Assembly (NCBI RefSeq): GCF_024868665.1
Contig: NC_079900.1
Location: 26,350,560 to 26,414,559, forward strand
Direction of reading: 5' to 3'
Source of the DNA: Triplophysa rosa
Lineage: Eukaryota > Chordata > Actinopteri > Cypriniformes > Nemacheilidae
DNA length: 64,000 nt
Shown: piece after piece, positions 11,027 to 21,394 of the stretch
Numbering within the stretch: the stretch's first letter is position 1
How the letters are laid out: every line of letters starts with the position of its first letter
The notes under the pieces: generated by a model
Seen by the model: the letters and a program-made list of their open reading frames with translations, nothing else
What the model was told of the DNA's origin: nothing
Database searches by the model: none
Translations under genes and position numbers: made by a program

Positions 11027-11235
11027 AACACACGCAGTTTCTGCCAATCTCATATTAATCTTGGGTACCTATAGAGCAGTATTGCATACTTCATATCTTC
11101 GAAGAGTTTAGTTTGATCAAATTTATAAAAAGAGATACAGCTGTACGATTATTTCCGGAAAAAGACGAGCTGCTGGAGGCAGGCAGGGGGGACGGAACTA
11201 CAGCACGAGCACACAATAACAATACATCATCACGT
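11027..11235 (+). repeat. Dispersed repeat family C, copy 1
   Basis: Matches about 50370-50583 in reverse complement. Shared words include TCTGCCAATCTCATATTAAT, ACAGCTGTACGATTATTTCC and TCTTCGAAGAGT. It is non-coding and unclassified. Confidence 0.65.
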
Positions 11236-11679
11236 TGTCCTTGCATAACTGTTGATTCATTATAAATTTGTGTTGTTTACCTTACTCTCAATTTGTGCAG
11301 GGATGGGCTGCAGTCCTTTCATGACCCTGCAGAGGACAAGTGGATTTGAAGTTTGGACGAACGGAATTTGGAGCCCTTTTTTTCCATTGGCATATTACAT
11401 TATTTCTCTCACATTATCACCCCCCCAATTCGTAATGTAAACAATCGAAAATGGAAAAATTCTTAATAAGTCCTAAAAAGTATCTGTTTATATGTTAAAT
11501 GTGTAAATCTTCTATTTAAATTGTAAAGAGCAAAGTGGTAAGCCACATACCTTGTTTTTTATTTTTTTTAGCTTGTTGCTCAACACAGCAGAGCAGTGCA
11601 GTGTTGGCTTGCTCACCGGGAGACTGCATTTATTTATTTATTTATTCATTTATTTATTAGATATTATTTATTAGAATGA
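11236..11679. other. No gene; TTTA microsatellite
   Basis: Low-complexity sequence with a run of ATTTATTTATTTATT at about 11628-11660. No coding support. Confidence 0.5.
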
Positions 11680-11822
11680 TCTTGCTTGGTCTATAAACAC
11701 CATGCACTGTGCTGTGTTTTACCTTTCTGTGTTTTTCTTATTTGCTCCTGTAAAGCTGCTTTGGAACAATGCACATTGTGAAAAGCGCTATATAAATAAA
11801 ATTGAATTGAATTGAATTGAAG
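11680..11822 (+). mobile_element. LINE 3' tail with TTGAA repeats
   Basis: AAGCTGCTTTGGAACAATG, then AAGCGCTATATAAATAAA and four TTGAA-type units, is the hallmark 3' end of fish L2-like LINEs. Only the tail is present. Confidence 0.75.
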
Positions 11823-11905
11823 TTTACATTCACATTTAGTCATTTAGCAGACGCTTTTATCTAAAGCAACATACAAAGTAGGGGAAAACAATAGAAGACA
11901 TTTTT
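11823..11905 (+). mobile_element. Fish SINE-core fragment
   Basis: CATTTAGTCATTTAGCAGAC followed by GCTTTTATCTAAAGCAACA is a core shared by very many fish short interspersed repeats. A related core lies at 40243. No pol III boxes are visible here, so this is a fragment. Confidence 0.55.
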
Positions 11906-12450
11906 GCAACAAAGGAACAACAATGCATAGGTACAGTAAAAACTGGTCTCAGTCAGCCTATCACAGTTTACAAAGCTAAGAATTTTTGTTTTGTTTTGTT
12001 TTTGTTCAGCTTGTATTTAATTTACCTTCAACAATAAAACGATTTACGAGAGCCCCAGCTCATATTATTAGGAGAAGAGCGGTCATTGTTTGTTGCATCT
12101 GAACATGAAGCAAGCTACATTATAATAATTCTAGACTATGACTGGATTCCAGAACATCATGTTATTGTGCTGGTGTGCAAAGTAATATGAGTGCTGTAAG
12201 GGGAGAAATGGGTAGCTTTCTGATTTCATTAGTTACAATACTGCAGTAACATCAGCAAACAGAGACACGCCTAGTTATAGATGTGATGTTTCCTGGGCTC
12301 ATGTGTCAAAATCAACTGAAGAACTGCTTCTCAGTTATTACTGCTGGTTTCTATGGCTTATAAGATTCTGCTTTCTCGCATAACCACCAGACTTTACTTT
12401 CTGTGTAACGTCGAAAATGTTTTAACTGCTCATTCTGGTAAACACTCAAA
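11906..12450. other. No supported feature
   Basis: Non-coding filler before the 12.5-kb foldback MITE. Confidence 0.4.
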
Positions 12451-12456
12451 AAACAA

Positions 12457-12777
12457 TTGGTGCTATATAGCACTAAAAGTGGTTCTTTGCTCGTAATCAT
12501 AGGGGAACCACTTTTATTGCTATATAGCACCATATCTTGGTGCTTCAGTGGTTCTTCAGAGGTTCTTTGGGATGACCGAGGTGCTATATAACACCGTTTT
12601 CATATAAAGAACCTGTTAAGCCCCTGTATGGTTGTTCAGTGGTTCTATATAGCACCTCAGTCATCCCAAAGAACCACCGAAGAACCACTGAAGCACCAAG
12701 ATATGGTGCTATATAGCACTAAAAGTGGTTCCCCTATGATAACCAGCCATGAACCACTTTTAGTGCTATATAGCACT
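12457..12777. mobile_element. Palindromic MITE (arms of about 138 bp)
   Basis: The left arm 12457-12595 is the reverse complement of the right arm 12641-12777, sharing GGTGCTATATAGCACTAAAA and CATATCTTGGTGCTTCAGTG. Only about 45 bp of spacer separates them, so the single strand can fold almost completely. GTGCTATATAGCAC, itself palindromic, occurs four times. Non-coding. Confidence 0.85.
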
Positions 12778-12790
12778 ATTTTTTTTAGAG

Positions 12791-14411
12791 CCCATGTAGA
12801 CCGTAAGAGACTGTCTGGTGTTTGATGCGATCAACCAAAGTTCATTTTAACTTTACATGCTCTTTCTCTGAGCTGTAATAATCTGAAATTATTCAAATCA
12901 TAACAGAATAACATGGGCAAAGAAAATGTTTACATTATTCAGTTCAATTCTGTTTGTCTGGCACTTCTTACAATTACAATTATTAATATTACAATTTGCA
13001 TTGTGGCATAGCAGAACTTTTGACAGGGATGTTATTTTTACCATTTACATTTCAAACTATATAAAACTATATGAAACCTGAGTAGTTGAATGTCTAATAA
13101 CCAGGGCACTTTTAGCAGGTGTATTAATGTGGGTGTCACAGAGTCACTGAACCTGTTTAAAATTCTTACAGCAGTTGTGAATGCACACCCTAGGCTCACA
13201 AGAAACATCAACAACAACAAATATTTTAGTACAATAAAAAGGATTTGGAAAACGTCCGTAAGTTACCGAAAGTTGCCGACAGCTGAAAACAAGAATTACG
13301 TGAAACCAGTTTTGGTAATAGGTTGTATCGAAGACACAGAACAATGTGTCTCGTGTAACAAAATACCTTTGTTACTTTACTGACTGATGCACTAGTCTCT
13401 TGGCATTTTACCTGCATGATGTATCAGACGGTCAGGGACTTATCTGTGAAATGGTCTGACAGCAAAATATGTGTGTTGAAAACAGTGTCTTGTTGTTTCC
13501 CAGCTGTATTGAGATCGTGTTTGACTGTTGCATCCACGTGTCATGTGCTTCTCTGCACAATGAGTCTAGACAGTTCTTACTGCAAAGGTCCAGTCCTGAA
13601 AGCGCGAGTGGCAGGAGCACCTAGGAACGGGAAGGTGCGGTCAAACGTGTCTGTTCCAGGCGCAGACTTTGCTTCCTCCTTGCCAACAATGGCTCATGAT
13701 CGTGGTGCACCGGGGCCTCCTGTTTCCAACCACCATCCCTGTCTCCATGACACCCACTGCATTGCCAGTGTAACTGCTGTTACTGTGGCAAGGGTGGAAG
13801 GAGTGGAAAGAACTAAGCAGTTAACCCTTTTAAACCTGATGTGTCTTCGCCGACACATTTTACTAAGCTGTATTCATTTTACCCCACAGTACTAAATCTT
13901 TTTTTTCAGAAAAATTGACACCACCATACTCGCATTGATAGCACATAAAAAAGGTACGCTTCCAAATGTTGAGCTGTTCAAAGTGTCTCTTTGGTATCTC
14001 AATAAAAAACGTAAAAGCTGTTGTTCCTTGAGGAGAACAATAAACAAGTCCTGTGATGCCAGAACATTGATACAGCAGATACAGGCAACACAAAAGTAAC
14101 CCGTGCGGCTCCTGCTGATATATTGAGGTCTTTAAGCAAATCTATCAGTCTCTTCAAGAAACAGGATGTTATTTACAACATTAAAGTTCCAGTAAACTAA
14201 CCATTTAAGTACCACTGAAAAGAAAAGAAGACAGAAATAGATAGTATTTCTTACAATTTTATTTAAATCTAAAAAAAGCACAATGTAGCTACCCTTGAGT
14301 CAATCAGCAACATATAAGAAAAAAAAAAATATAAAAATGATATAAAGATCAGACAATGTTTTTACAGTAATGCTGCCGTTAGACATGACTCTAGATATGA
14401 TCATTAGATAT
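12791..14411. other. No confirmed gene; one 159-codon open frame
   Basis: Mostly AT-rich sequence. A frame at 13416-13895 (plus) is open for 159 codons, and its part after 13560 is GC-richer with some balanced composition. I recognise no domain, the frame ends in low-quality sequence and an opposing frame overlaps it. I do not call it coding. Confidence 0.35.
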
Positions 14412-14419
14412 AACTAGAT

Positions 14420-15643
14420 CAGGGGTTCTTCAAGGCCCCCCATTGTATTCAACAATATTCAAAGGCCCACCTCCTACTCACAAAACCTTCACATTTCTAC
14501 CCAGTAAAATATTTTAGTGCTTAACATTAACTGGAAAAAAGTTGATTAATTATAGAAACGGCCAAAAGTAAAACAAACCCGAAAAAGCTGAGAGACGGTA
14601 TACTGTTTTTCGAACATTGCAACATCCCTTTGTTTCTAAAGATGGGCACCTAATCTCAAACATCAAACATGACAGCTGTGATAGAAGAACAGCGAATTTG
14701 TGTTTTATATGTATATACAGTATGACTCATATATACATATACTGTATAACAACATTGGTTAAATGTTTTTAACTCGCAACTATAACAGAAACATGAGGGC
14801 ATGTGAAAGGGATTATTCACAAAATATTTTTAATCTAGTGGTTTTAACGGCTTTTGGCACAATTCAATTTAGGTCTTAAACCAATTCATCACTAAAATTA
14901 AATTATCCATTTACCCAAACAAAAAATGAAGAAACGTGAAAATGGTGTAGTTTTATGGACAAGGAAAGAAAAGAACAGGTGAGGAGAAAGTGAAATAAAT
15001 AAAAACGCACAGTCGGGGAGTGTTGTGTGGAGTAATTCTTTTGCATTTACATAATGTACATTTTAAATCACAGAAAAAATTTTCTCAGGTTGTTTTTAAT
15101 AATAAAACAGAATGAATCTCAGTACTTGCAACTCAAAATTAAACATCTGGCTTACAGCCATTTTTTATGATGACACATTAACCATTTCTTTTGGAGAGTA
15201 TCGTTTTGCACCTATATTTCATAGAAGAAAAGTCATTTTAGTAAATAGAAATAAAATAAATAAAATAAAAAATCAACAACAGTTTTGGCATCTTGTCATT
15301 GTTTTCCGTGTTGATGTTGTTCCTTCCATGACCTTCCCTTGAATAGAACCGGTAAAGTTTCCTATGTCAAAGAAGGCGGAGCATTAGAGCACACCTACCT
15401 ATTACGCAATGGTGGCTCGCAGGTTTTTACCGGCCAACCAGTTCCGAACTAGTGAAACGAATTGTCGTTTGGACCAGATTTTGTTCGAACTCATGTCACA
15501 GAATGTAGTACATCTATATAACAAATACATTGATTTTTTGTTTTTAAATGTATATCCATGCTCATTTTGTCTCATTTAAAAAAAAATGGTCATCTTGAGG
15601 TCCCCTTGGAAGTCCGCTGGGGCCCCCTTGTTGAAAACCACTG
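14420..15643. mobile_element. Non-autonomous hAT (1224 bp)
   Basis: The left end CAGGGGTTCTTCAAGGCCCC and the right end, read backwards CAGTGGTTTTCAACAAGG, are classic fish hAT termini. The flanks AACTAGAT (14412-14419) and AACAAGAT (15644-15651) match at seven of eight bases, as expected for an aged 8-bp hAT target duplication. The interior is AT-rich with no transposase. Confidence 0.85.
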
Positions 15644-15651
15644 AACAAGAT

Positions 15652-15767
15652 GTAACTATACTTGCACATGGTCTCTAATGTTTCTCCTTAGGAAAAAATC
15701 TTTTGTTTACATAGTGTGCAGTATATGTCAGGGCACCAGACTAATTTTTTTTACTAGGAGCATTGTA
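15652..15767. repeat. Left part of a repeat split by the 3.7-kb element
   Basis: GTCAGGGCACCAGACTAATT and TTTACTAGGAGCATTG look like one side of a fish repeat whose other side (CTGACTGAAAAGTTTAGGAG) resumes at about 19507. The element between them looks like an insertion into it. Confidence 0.4.
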
Positions 15768-15779
15768 GCCAGCAAACAC

Positions 15780-16075
15780 AATCATGTGGGGCCCAAATGG
15801 GTTGCACTTGGGCTGATATCTGGGGCCCACCCGGGCAACCCAACTGGGACCCAGCTAATTTTGTCCGCAGTTTCCATGGTGGCCCCACATGTGTTAGCCC
15901 AGATGGGCTCATGGTGGGCCCTTAATGGACACCATATAGGCCCAATTTGGGTTAACCAGATAGCTCCCATTTGGTGTCTACAGGAGTCTGCCTAGATGGG
16001 TTAATGATGGGACCCAGCTAGGTCTTATATTCGTCTCTTATGGGCCACAATAAGTATACTGTATAGTTTGTATGG
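15780..16075. repeat. Left subterminal GGGCCCA repeat array
   Basis: Many imperfect copies of GGGCCCA/TGGGCCC and ATGGGTT within 300 bp. The mirrored array lies at 19300-19500. Open frames crossing both arrays (15678-15995, 19260-19535) arise from the repeat and are not called genes. Confidence 0.6.
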
Positions 16076-16686
16076 GTTACATTATTTTACGGTAAATCCC
16101 TAAATCCAAACATTTAATCCATTAAAATCCTAAAGGTATTTAATGAATCGAAACCAGTAGTGCATGCTTTTAAGCAAAGTTTATTTGAATTAACTTTTCA
16201 TTTGAACATACATAAAATGTGACGATTTAAACTTTATAAAACACATGTACATTTACAACTTTATAAAACATATCTACATTTACAACTTTATAATACACAT
16301 GAATCTTGAAAAAAGTTAAAGCTACTGAAAACATTTGGCATAACTTGTATATCTGGGCTGTTAAATGATTAATCGTATTCAGAATAAAAGTTTGTATTTA
16401 CATAATACAGTATATGTATGTGTACTGTGTATCATTGCATTCTTAAACATACATGCATGTGTATTTTTAAGAAAAATATTAACATTAATAAATGCTTGTA
16501 TAATTTCAATTATTGGTAAATATAAGTATATAAAAACAAATATATATGTATATATATTTAGGAAATATTTACGTTTATAAATGCAAAATCAATATGCATA
16601 GTAAACATACACATATATTATGTAGAAACAAACGTATTGTTCTGGATGTGATTAATCACAATTAAACACTTAACAGCCCTAAACCT
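16076..16686. other. AT-rich 3' region of the element
   Basis: Holds a short tandem repeat of TACATTTACAACTTTATAA (about 16240-16300) and many TATATAT words. It lies downstream of the accessory gene's stop codon and probably includes its 3' UTR. Confidence 0.4.
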
Positions 16687-16747
16687 TTAATACATTTTAC
16701 CGGAAAAAAATCTGTGCAGCTCCTCGGTCCTCTCTCTCCAAACAGCC
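16687..16747 (-). CDS. DUF4806-like gene, terminal exon
   Basis: The acceptor is at 16748-16750 (CAG on the minus strand, after a pyrimidine-rich tract). The exon gives one base to complete an arginine codon, then 19 further codons (starting AVWRERTEELHRFF) and a TAA stop at 16687-16689. The phase fits the upstream exon exactly. The acidic-basic helix WRERTEEL looks like the end of a folded domain. See the next two entries for the rest of the gene. Confidence 0.65.
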
Positions 16748-16873
16748 CTGTGAAAAGACAATAATTACTCAACCAGGATACCACTTTTCACAATTAAAAC
16801 AAGAAGTGTCAGGTTAGCATTTTGGTGCCAAACATCAAATATTTAAAAATAAAGAGTATCTTAAGACTTTTAC

Positions 16874-17006
16874 CTATCTTGTTCTCCACGTGCCCTTGCA
16901 GAACGGTTTCCTCCCCTGTCCCTGGCACCGATTAGCCACTTTGAGACAGCCTTTTCTGCATCTTTTCTTGTAATTTGGTTTGTAAGTGAATTTTTTTTCA
17001 AGATTC
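16874..17006 (-). CDS. DUF4806-like gene, penultimate exon
   Basis: Bounded by a TTTTATAG acceptor (intron side above 17006) and a GTAAAAG donor (below 16874). It is 133 nt and starts in the phase left by the exon at 17635-17794. It continues from VVYG into ILKKNSLTNQITRKD and then AVSKWLIGARDRGGNR. In DUF4806 proteins of fish and cnidarians a conserved (L/V)VYG segment is followed by a short helical region ending in a WL-x-A-RDR-like motif, which fits. Function of the family is unknown. The open frame across all three exons and the correct splice phases argue for a real, recently functional gene. Confidence 0.65.
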
Positions 17007-17634
17007 CTATAAAACACATAGAACATTAAAATATAAAATTTCAAAATTAAGCCTGCAAAGGTTTATTAACCAAACAAACACAGAAACAAGGGCACAGGGC
17101 AACATTTAAAGGCATAGTTTACCCAAAAATGAATTTCGTCTCACAAATAATGTTAAAATCTGTCCATCTAAAATTGTCATTATTTTTCAGCCAATGTATA
17201 GGTCCTTTTCATTGCCATTACAGTGAAAAAAATGGAAGATAAACATAGGGGCTGCTCACACTACACCAATCGAACCATGCCTGGGCGCATTTGACAGATA
17301 AAGCTTGGGTCAATTGAGTAGTGCGAGCGCTCACAAACATTCACTCACAGTCCCCTGGCCTGGTTAGAAGAGGTGGGCTTGAGTGTGTGTGAATTTTATT
17401 ATTATAAAATTTGAATTTTGTGATTGCTGCACCACAAATTAAGTTACTTATTAAAATAAGCTGTACACATGGTCCATATTCTCATATTCTGGAATATTGA
17501 CTGTCCAAGTATGGACAATTATTTGCATACAATCAAACTAATTTGATTCCACTAATTCATGAACAAGCTCAACTCTACCACATAACAGGTTTGCACATGA
17601 ATGTTACAAACAAACCAAGAGCAAGTAAACATAC

Positions 17635-17794
17635 CATATACAACCTCAAACAGTCTGAGGCCCCGAAACTCCCGCTTTCCATGCCGGCCAACAAAATTGT
17701 ACTCTCTTGATAAGGGGTGGTCAAAAAGGAAAGCCATCATTCTTCTTGTTGCTTCATCAACAGTACTCCCTCCAATTTCTGCTACCAAAGCAAC
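17635..17794 (-). CDS. DUF4806-like gene, internal exon
   Basis: Acceptor CCATTAG before 17794, donor GTATGT after 17635. The 160-nt exon starts in phase 0 and reads VALVAEIGGSTVDEATRRMM, then a segment ending in EYNFVGRHGKREFRGLRLF and VVYG. This matches what I know of the DUF4806 C-terminal domain: a glycine-rich start, a helix of the type EATRRMM, an aromatic N-(F/W) centre and a closing L-F-x-V-V-Y-G. The three exons make 117 codons plus stop. Upstream exons are expected on the higher-coordinate side but I could not join any in phase. The identification is from pattern memory, not a search. Confidence 0.65.
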
Positions 17795-18790
17795 CTAATG
17801 GAAAATAGGAATATCATTATTGGGGAGATGACAAAAAAGTAACCTGAATATAAAAAGCGAGGGAACTGAAAAAATGTAATTTGTTGTTTTTCTAAATGGT
17901 ATAATGACTATTTACAGTTTTATCTCAGTGTTTTTATTAGAATGCAATTAGAAAATACAGAAAATGTATAAGCAGTATTTAAAAAAAGAGGTATTGAAAA
18001 ACAAGGCCCCACACTGTAAACACTGACTCTTTGCATATTTTTCTTTTTTTTGCCAAAAAACGCCTTTAAAACTAAAGATATGCTAATTTAAGATATCCAG
18101 TAAACCATAGAAACATGTGGCAAAATAATCTACAAACACAGAAGTAGAAAACTTTGCAAAACACAACATTTATGTCACAGTCAATACTTTTGGTCAAGTA
18201 TAGGGTAAAGCCATAGTTTTGGCAATAGTAACCAATACACCAAAAAACGTGGCTACTACACTTTTACCACAAAAAATGGTTAAATGGTTAAAAAAAGAGA
18301 TTTGTAATAACACCCTAATGCAAACTGATGCAGATTTATATAAGGCAAAAGCTCATGTTTGCATGATAAATATGAAAGATTGTTTTAATTTTATGTATTG
18401 TTAAAGCCTTTTTGTTTATTATTGACATAGAGATCTGTCCCAAGCTGCTTCATACACTAGCGTATACTAGCTTCTCTGCTGTGGGCCGTTTGATCTAATA
18501 TTTATAACACTAATCTTCCTGTATCCTGAGCACACAGCATGGTGCCAAACTTGTAGTTTAAGTATAAGCTTTTTCGTGTCTTGAACTATTAGATGGCGTT
18601 GGGAACAAAGGCATAATTTACAGCATTATCGTTTGGCATTGGCGCCAGAAATAAGAGGGAAAATATGATGCGATTTTGTCTTAATTCTAACATGAATCAA
18701 GAATCCAAACTACGTTTTCGAACCATAATGAAACAAAGTATTTTCATACTCATACAGTAGCCTATATATATATATATTATTATTTTTTTT
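17795..18790. other. Intron-like AT-rich sequence of the 3.7-kb element
   Basis: No convincing exon was found here. A frame at 18219-18404 (plus) has no family signature. Near 18560-18660 composition becomes less AT-rich. Confidence 0.4.
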
Positions 18791-18806
18791 AACTTGTAAT
18801 TCTTAC

Positions 18807-18985
18807 CTTCTATAAACTGCAGGCAAAAGTACGGCCGAGTCTGTGCACGTGTTATAGGAAAATGCCGCCAGCGCGATTTAGGTAATTTAGTAGGGGGATG
18901 GGAATTGCTAAAGGAAATCTCACGGGATCCTTCCGAGGCTGCATCTCGCGGTACTTTGATGACATACGCCGATCGTTCTGCGCAG
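18807..18985 (-). CDS. Candidate upstream exon (unplaced)
   Basis: A minus-strand open stretch with higher CpG than its surroundings reads SAYVIKVPRDAASEG, KLPKSRWRHFPITRAQ and RPYFCLQFIEG, ending at a good GTAAGAAT donor at 18806. It lies upstream of the DUF4806-like exons on the same strand and could be an early exon. Its end phase does not join directly to the exon at 17794, so at least one exon would be missing, or it is unrelated. The start is not defined. Confidence 0.35.
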
Positions 18986-19299
18986 CAAAGACCTTTTAAT
19001 TCAAATATGAATGTTGGGTACATTATGGAAATACATAAAAAAATCAAACACCACAATATTTAAATCAAAGCAATATCAAAAGAAGAAAATAAAAAAGGTT
19101 AAATTAACACATTGAAATGTTAGCCAGAAATACTTTTATATTTATATTTGCTAAACATTGCATTGAATTAGGTAGGATTTCCACCTTAACAACTATATAG
19201 GTTTGTCTCCTCGAAATGTACATTTGTGGATACTAAATTTGGCTAGAAAAAGTAATAAATTAATTCATTAATACTCCTTGTGAAAAGACATAACTGTAG

Positions 19300-19500
19300 C
19301 CCATTTTAAACCCATGCACACATTTCCCATTAATTACCCAACTAGAAACCACATGGGGAGCCCCCCTGGGTTCACCCATGTAAGTCCTATCTGGGTCACC
19401 CAAGTGGGCCCCAGATAAGATGCCCATTTTGAGCCCATGCCCACTCTGCACCCCTGTAGCCCATTTACAACCCATGTGGGCCCCACATACACGTGTTTGC
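19300..19500. repeat. Right subterminal GGGCCCA repeat array
   Basis: TGGGCCCC, GAGCCCATGC and ACCCATGTGGGCCCC words repeated in about 200 bp, inverted relative to 15780-16075. Confidence 0.6.
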
Positions 19501-19774
19501 TGGGCCCTGACTGAAAAGTTTAGGAGAGCAAGCAAAAAATTTAGGGGCTAACCATAAATCAGCCTGCAATGCAATTATTCACATTTCCCCCCAAAATAAC
19601 TGTATTATTGATACTGACAAATAAGTTACTTGATGACAGCAGATTTGGTTCTGCTTATTTAAAAAGAGGCAGAGTCTACAGAGAAGCTTTGTTATTGATT
19701 GGTGCTAAATAGAGAGACTGCAATCGGAATTCCTTTGAACCAACAGAAATTGTGTTTGTCAAAAAGTATATATT

Positions 19775-19895
19775 TAATTGTTTACAGTGTAACACATTAA
19801 AGCAAAATGAAAGGTCTCGTGTTATTACGTTCATACGATGATTTTATTGTGTATTAAGGACACTTTTCCTCATGTTCACAACACATGATTCGCTT
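19775..19895 (+). repeat. Dispersed repeat family B, 5' part
   Basis: Matches about 30500-30620 in the same orientation, sharing TGTTTACAGTGT, ATTAAAGCAAAATGAAAG-like sequence and CTTTTCCTCATGTTCACAAC. Non-coding. Confidence 0.6.
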
Positions 19896-20159
19896 AATAT
19901 GTGTTATACTTACTAGGTGTTATAATCCCACTATTTCAGCACAGTGGAATTGCCCAATGGGAAATTTCCCACGCCTTATGCACGACAGGGGGAAGCAGTC
20001 AAGAATATGAATAGAGGAAATGAGTTCTGAGGTTTCACTGAGTTCGTCGGGTAGGCATACTCTGTGTTTGGGGATAAATGATTATAGAAATATATAGCAT
20101 ACTTACCTTTCCCTGCCATTATCAGAGAAACATCTCATGAGTTATGTATCCAGCTTTCA
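19896..20159. other. No supported feature
   Basis: Spacer between repeats. No coding support. Confidence 0.4.
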
Positions 20160-20470
20160 TCACATCCATTATCCTGGGTGAATGATGCGCTTTAGTGAGG
20201 TACTGCTGATAACGCCCTTTGTATGGTTCCCATCAATGCGACACATCATCAGTTGTGCACCTCAGACTCATTGGGTGTTTCGGCCCTTTATCACAAGACA
20301 CCCTCAACCAAGGGAGGCCCACAGCAGGTTGATCAGACCTGGGTGTGTGTTGCATTGTTACAAGGTAATCTGGCAGCCCATGCTGTGTCCATCCGCCTAA
20401 ACCACAGCCATTGGCTTCTTCTTTCTGCACCACTGGCCAGTTCTTGATTATCCTCCACTGGACCTGTCCT
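20160..20470 (-). pseudogene. 3' fragment of a second RLE-type LINE
   Basis: On the minus strand about 20450-20370 reads QELASGAERRSQWLWFRR then a diverged MDTAWA tail. The longer LINE copy ends with the equivalent ELATVAERN at about 21395-21425. This is therefore a second, 5'-truncated copy of the same family. It is dead, with stops soon after. Confidence 0.6.
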
Positions 20471-20479
20471 CTGAGAGTG

Positions 20480-20690
20480 ACCTATATGTCAGCTATGGTG
20501 ACCTCTGCATTTAACCCGTCCAGTGAGTAGTGAACTCACGCACTGCAAGTCATGATTACATATACACCAGAAGCAGTGGGCAGCTATCACTGCAGCTCAA
20601 AGGCACCTCAGTCGTTACCCGCAGGCCCTAAGAATCGAACCGACAACATTCTGGTCACAAGTCAGACTCTCTAACCATTAGGCCACGACT
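20480..20690 (-). mobile_element. tRNA-derived SINE, diverged copy
   Basis: The minus strand reads CGTGGCCTAATGGTTAGAG then GGTTCGATTC (box B). The body has CTGGACGGGTTAAATGCAGA as in the copy at 6760-7060. More diverged than that copy. Confidence 0.8.
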
Positions 20691-20945
20691 ACCCACACCA
20701 TTAATGTGCGCTCAGTGCCCCTGGTCCCATATGGCATAACATTACAACACATTACCAAAAATCAACGCAACCATATGGGCCAACCTGTTGGCTAAGGCTG
20801 TTATAACGCCACCGTTTGCATACTGTTTTGCATCTGCCTGGCCGGGGGGGCTGCTTTAGGATTTTAAAGTTTTACTTAATTAATATTGCATATAGAAATT
20901 TATAGTCTGTTATATTTGACCTGTGCTTCTCTCTCCTTTATCTTA
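20691..20945. repeat. LINE 3' UTR-like relic and spacer
   Basis: CTCAGTGCCCCTGGTCCCAT and ATGGCATAACATTACAACAC repeat, with changes, at about 21305-21345 just beyond the main RLE-type LINE. This is shared 3' UTR sequence of that family. Confidence 0.5.
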
Positions 20946-20949
20946 AATG

Positions 20950-21090
20950 TGTGCTCTCACTGCGCGCGTGTGTGTGTGCTTGCGTGTCTTTGTGTGTGCG
21001 TGTACTTGTCTGTGTATGTGTGTGTGTGTGTGTGTGTGCGCGTCTGTGTGTGTGTGTGTGTGTGTGTGTCTGTGTGTTAGTACGTGTGCA
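20950..21090. repeat. (TG)n microsatellite
   Basis: Long imperfect TG run with CG and CT interruptions. Frames on both strands are composed of C/V or H/T repeats and are not genes. Confidence 0.95.
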
Positions 21091-21099
21091 TATTGTGTG

Positions 21100-21276
21100 T
21101 GTGGAGTGTTTTGTATGTGGGTATGTCGGTCTTCTTTGTTTTCACCTTTTTCTGGTTTTTGCAGGTACAACTTTAATTGGTTTGCTTATAGTCAATATGT
21201 CTTATGTACAGCTGCTTTGTAACAATGAAAATTGTAAAAAGCGCTATATAAATAAAGTTGAGTTGAGTTGAGTTAT
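21100..21276 (+). mobile_element. LINE 3' tail with GTTGA repeats
   Basis: GTACAGCTGCTTTGTAACAA, AAGCGCTATATAAATAAAG and GTTGAGTTGAGTTGAG, the second L2-like tail in the window and in the same orientation as 11680-11822. Confidence 0.75.
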
Positions 21277-21394
21277 AACCCCACTGGCTCCGTTAATGCA
21301 AGCTCAGTGCCCCCGGTTTCGTATGGCATAACAATACAACACCATTTTATTACATGGTCATTCGGCAACCCATATCGTGTCCTTCCGTTTCAAC

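Larger units (their letters stand above)
15768..19504 (-). mobile_element. 3.7-kb DNA transposon with a spliced accessory gene
   Basis: The ends are inverted: CAGCAAACAC then ATGTGGGGCCC at the left, and the same words reversed at 19470-19504. Several hundred bases inside each end are filled with GGGCCCA/TGGGCCC-type subterminal repeats (15780-16070 and 19300-19500). Between them lies a multi-exon gene on the minus strand (16687-17794). Subterminal repeat arrays of this kind are usual in EnSpm/CACTA-like elements, where they bind transposase. That class is my best guess, not proven, since no TNP2-like transposase is visible and the target duplication is ambiguous. Confidence 0.65.

Noticed and set aside
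13416..13895. 159-codon plus-strand frame
   Set aside because: No recognised motif, overlapping opposite frame, no splice or promoter signal. Kept only as a remark.
15678..15995. 105-codon frame in the GGGCCCA array
   Set aside because: It arises from the subterminal repeat array. The mirrored array produces a similar frame on the other strand.
20886..21271. Cys/Val-rich and His/Thr-rich frames
   Set aside because: They are translations of the (TG)n microsatellite.
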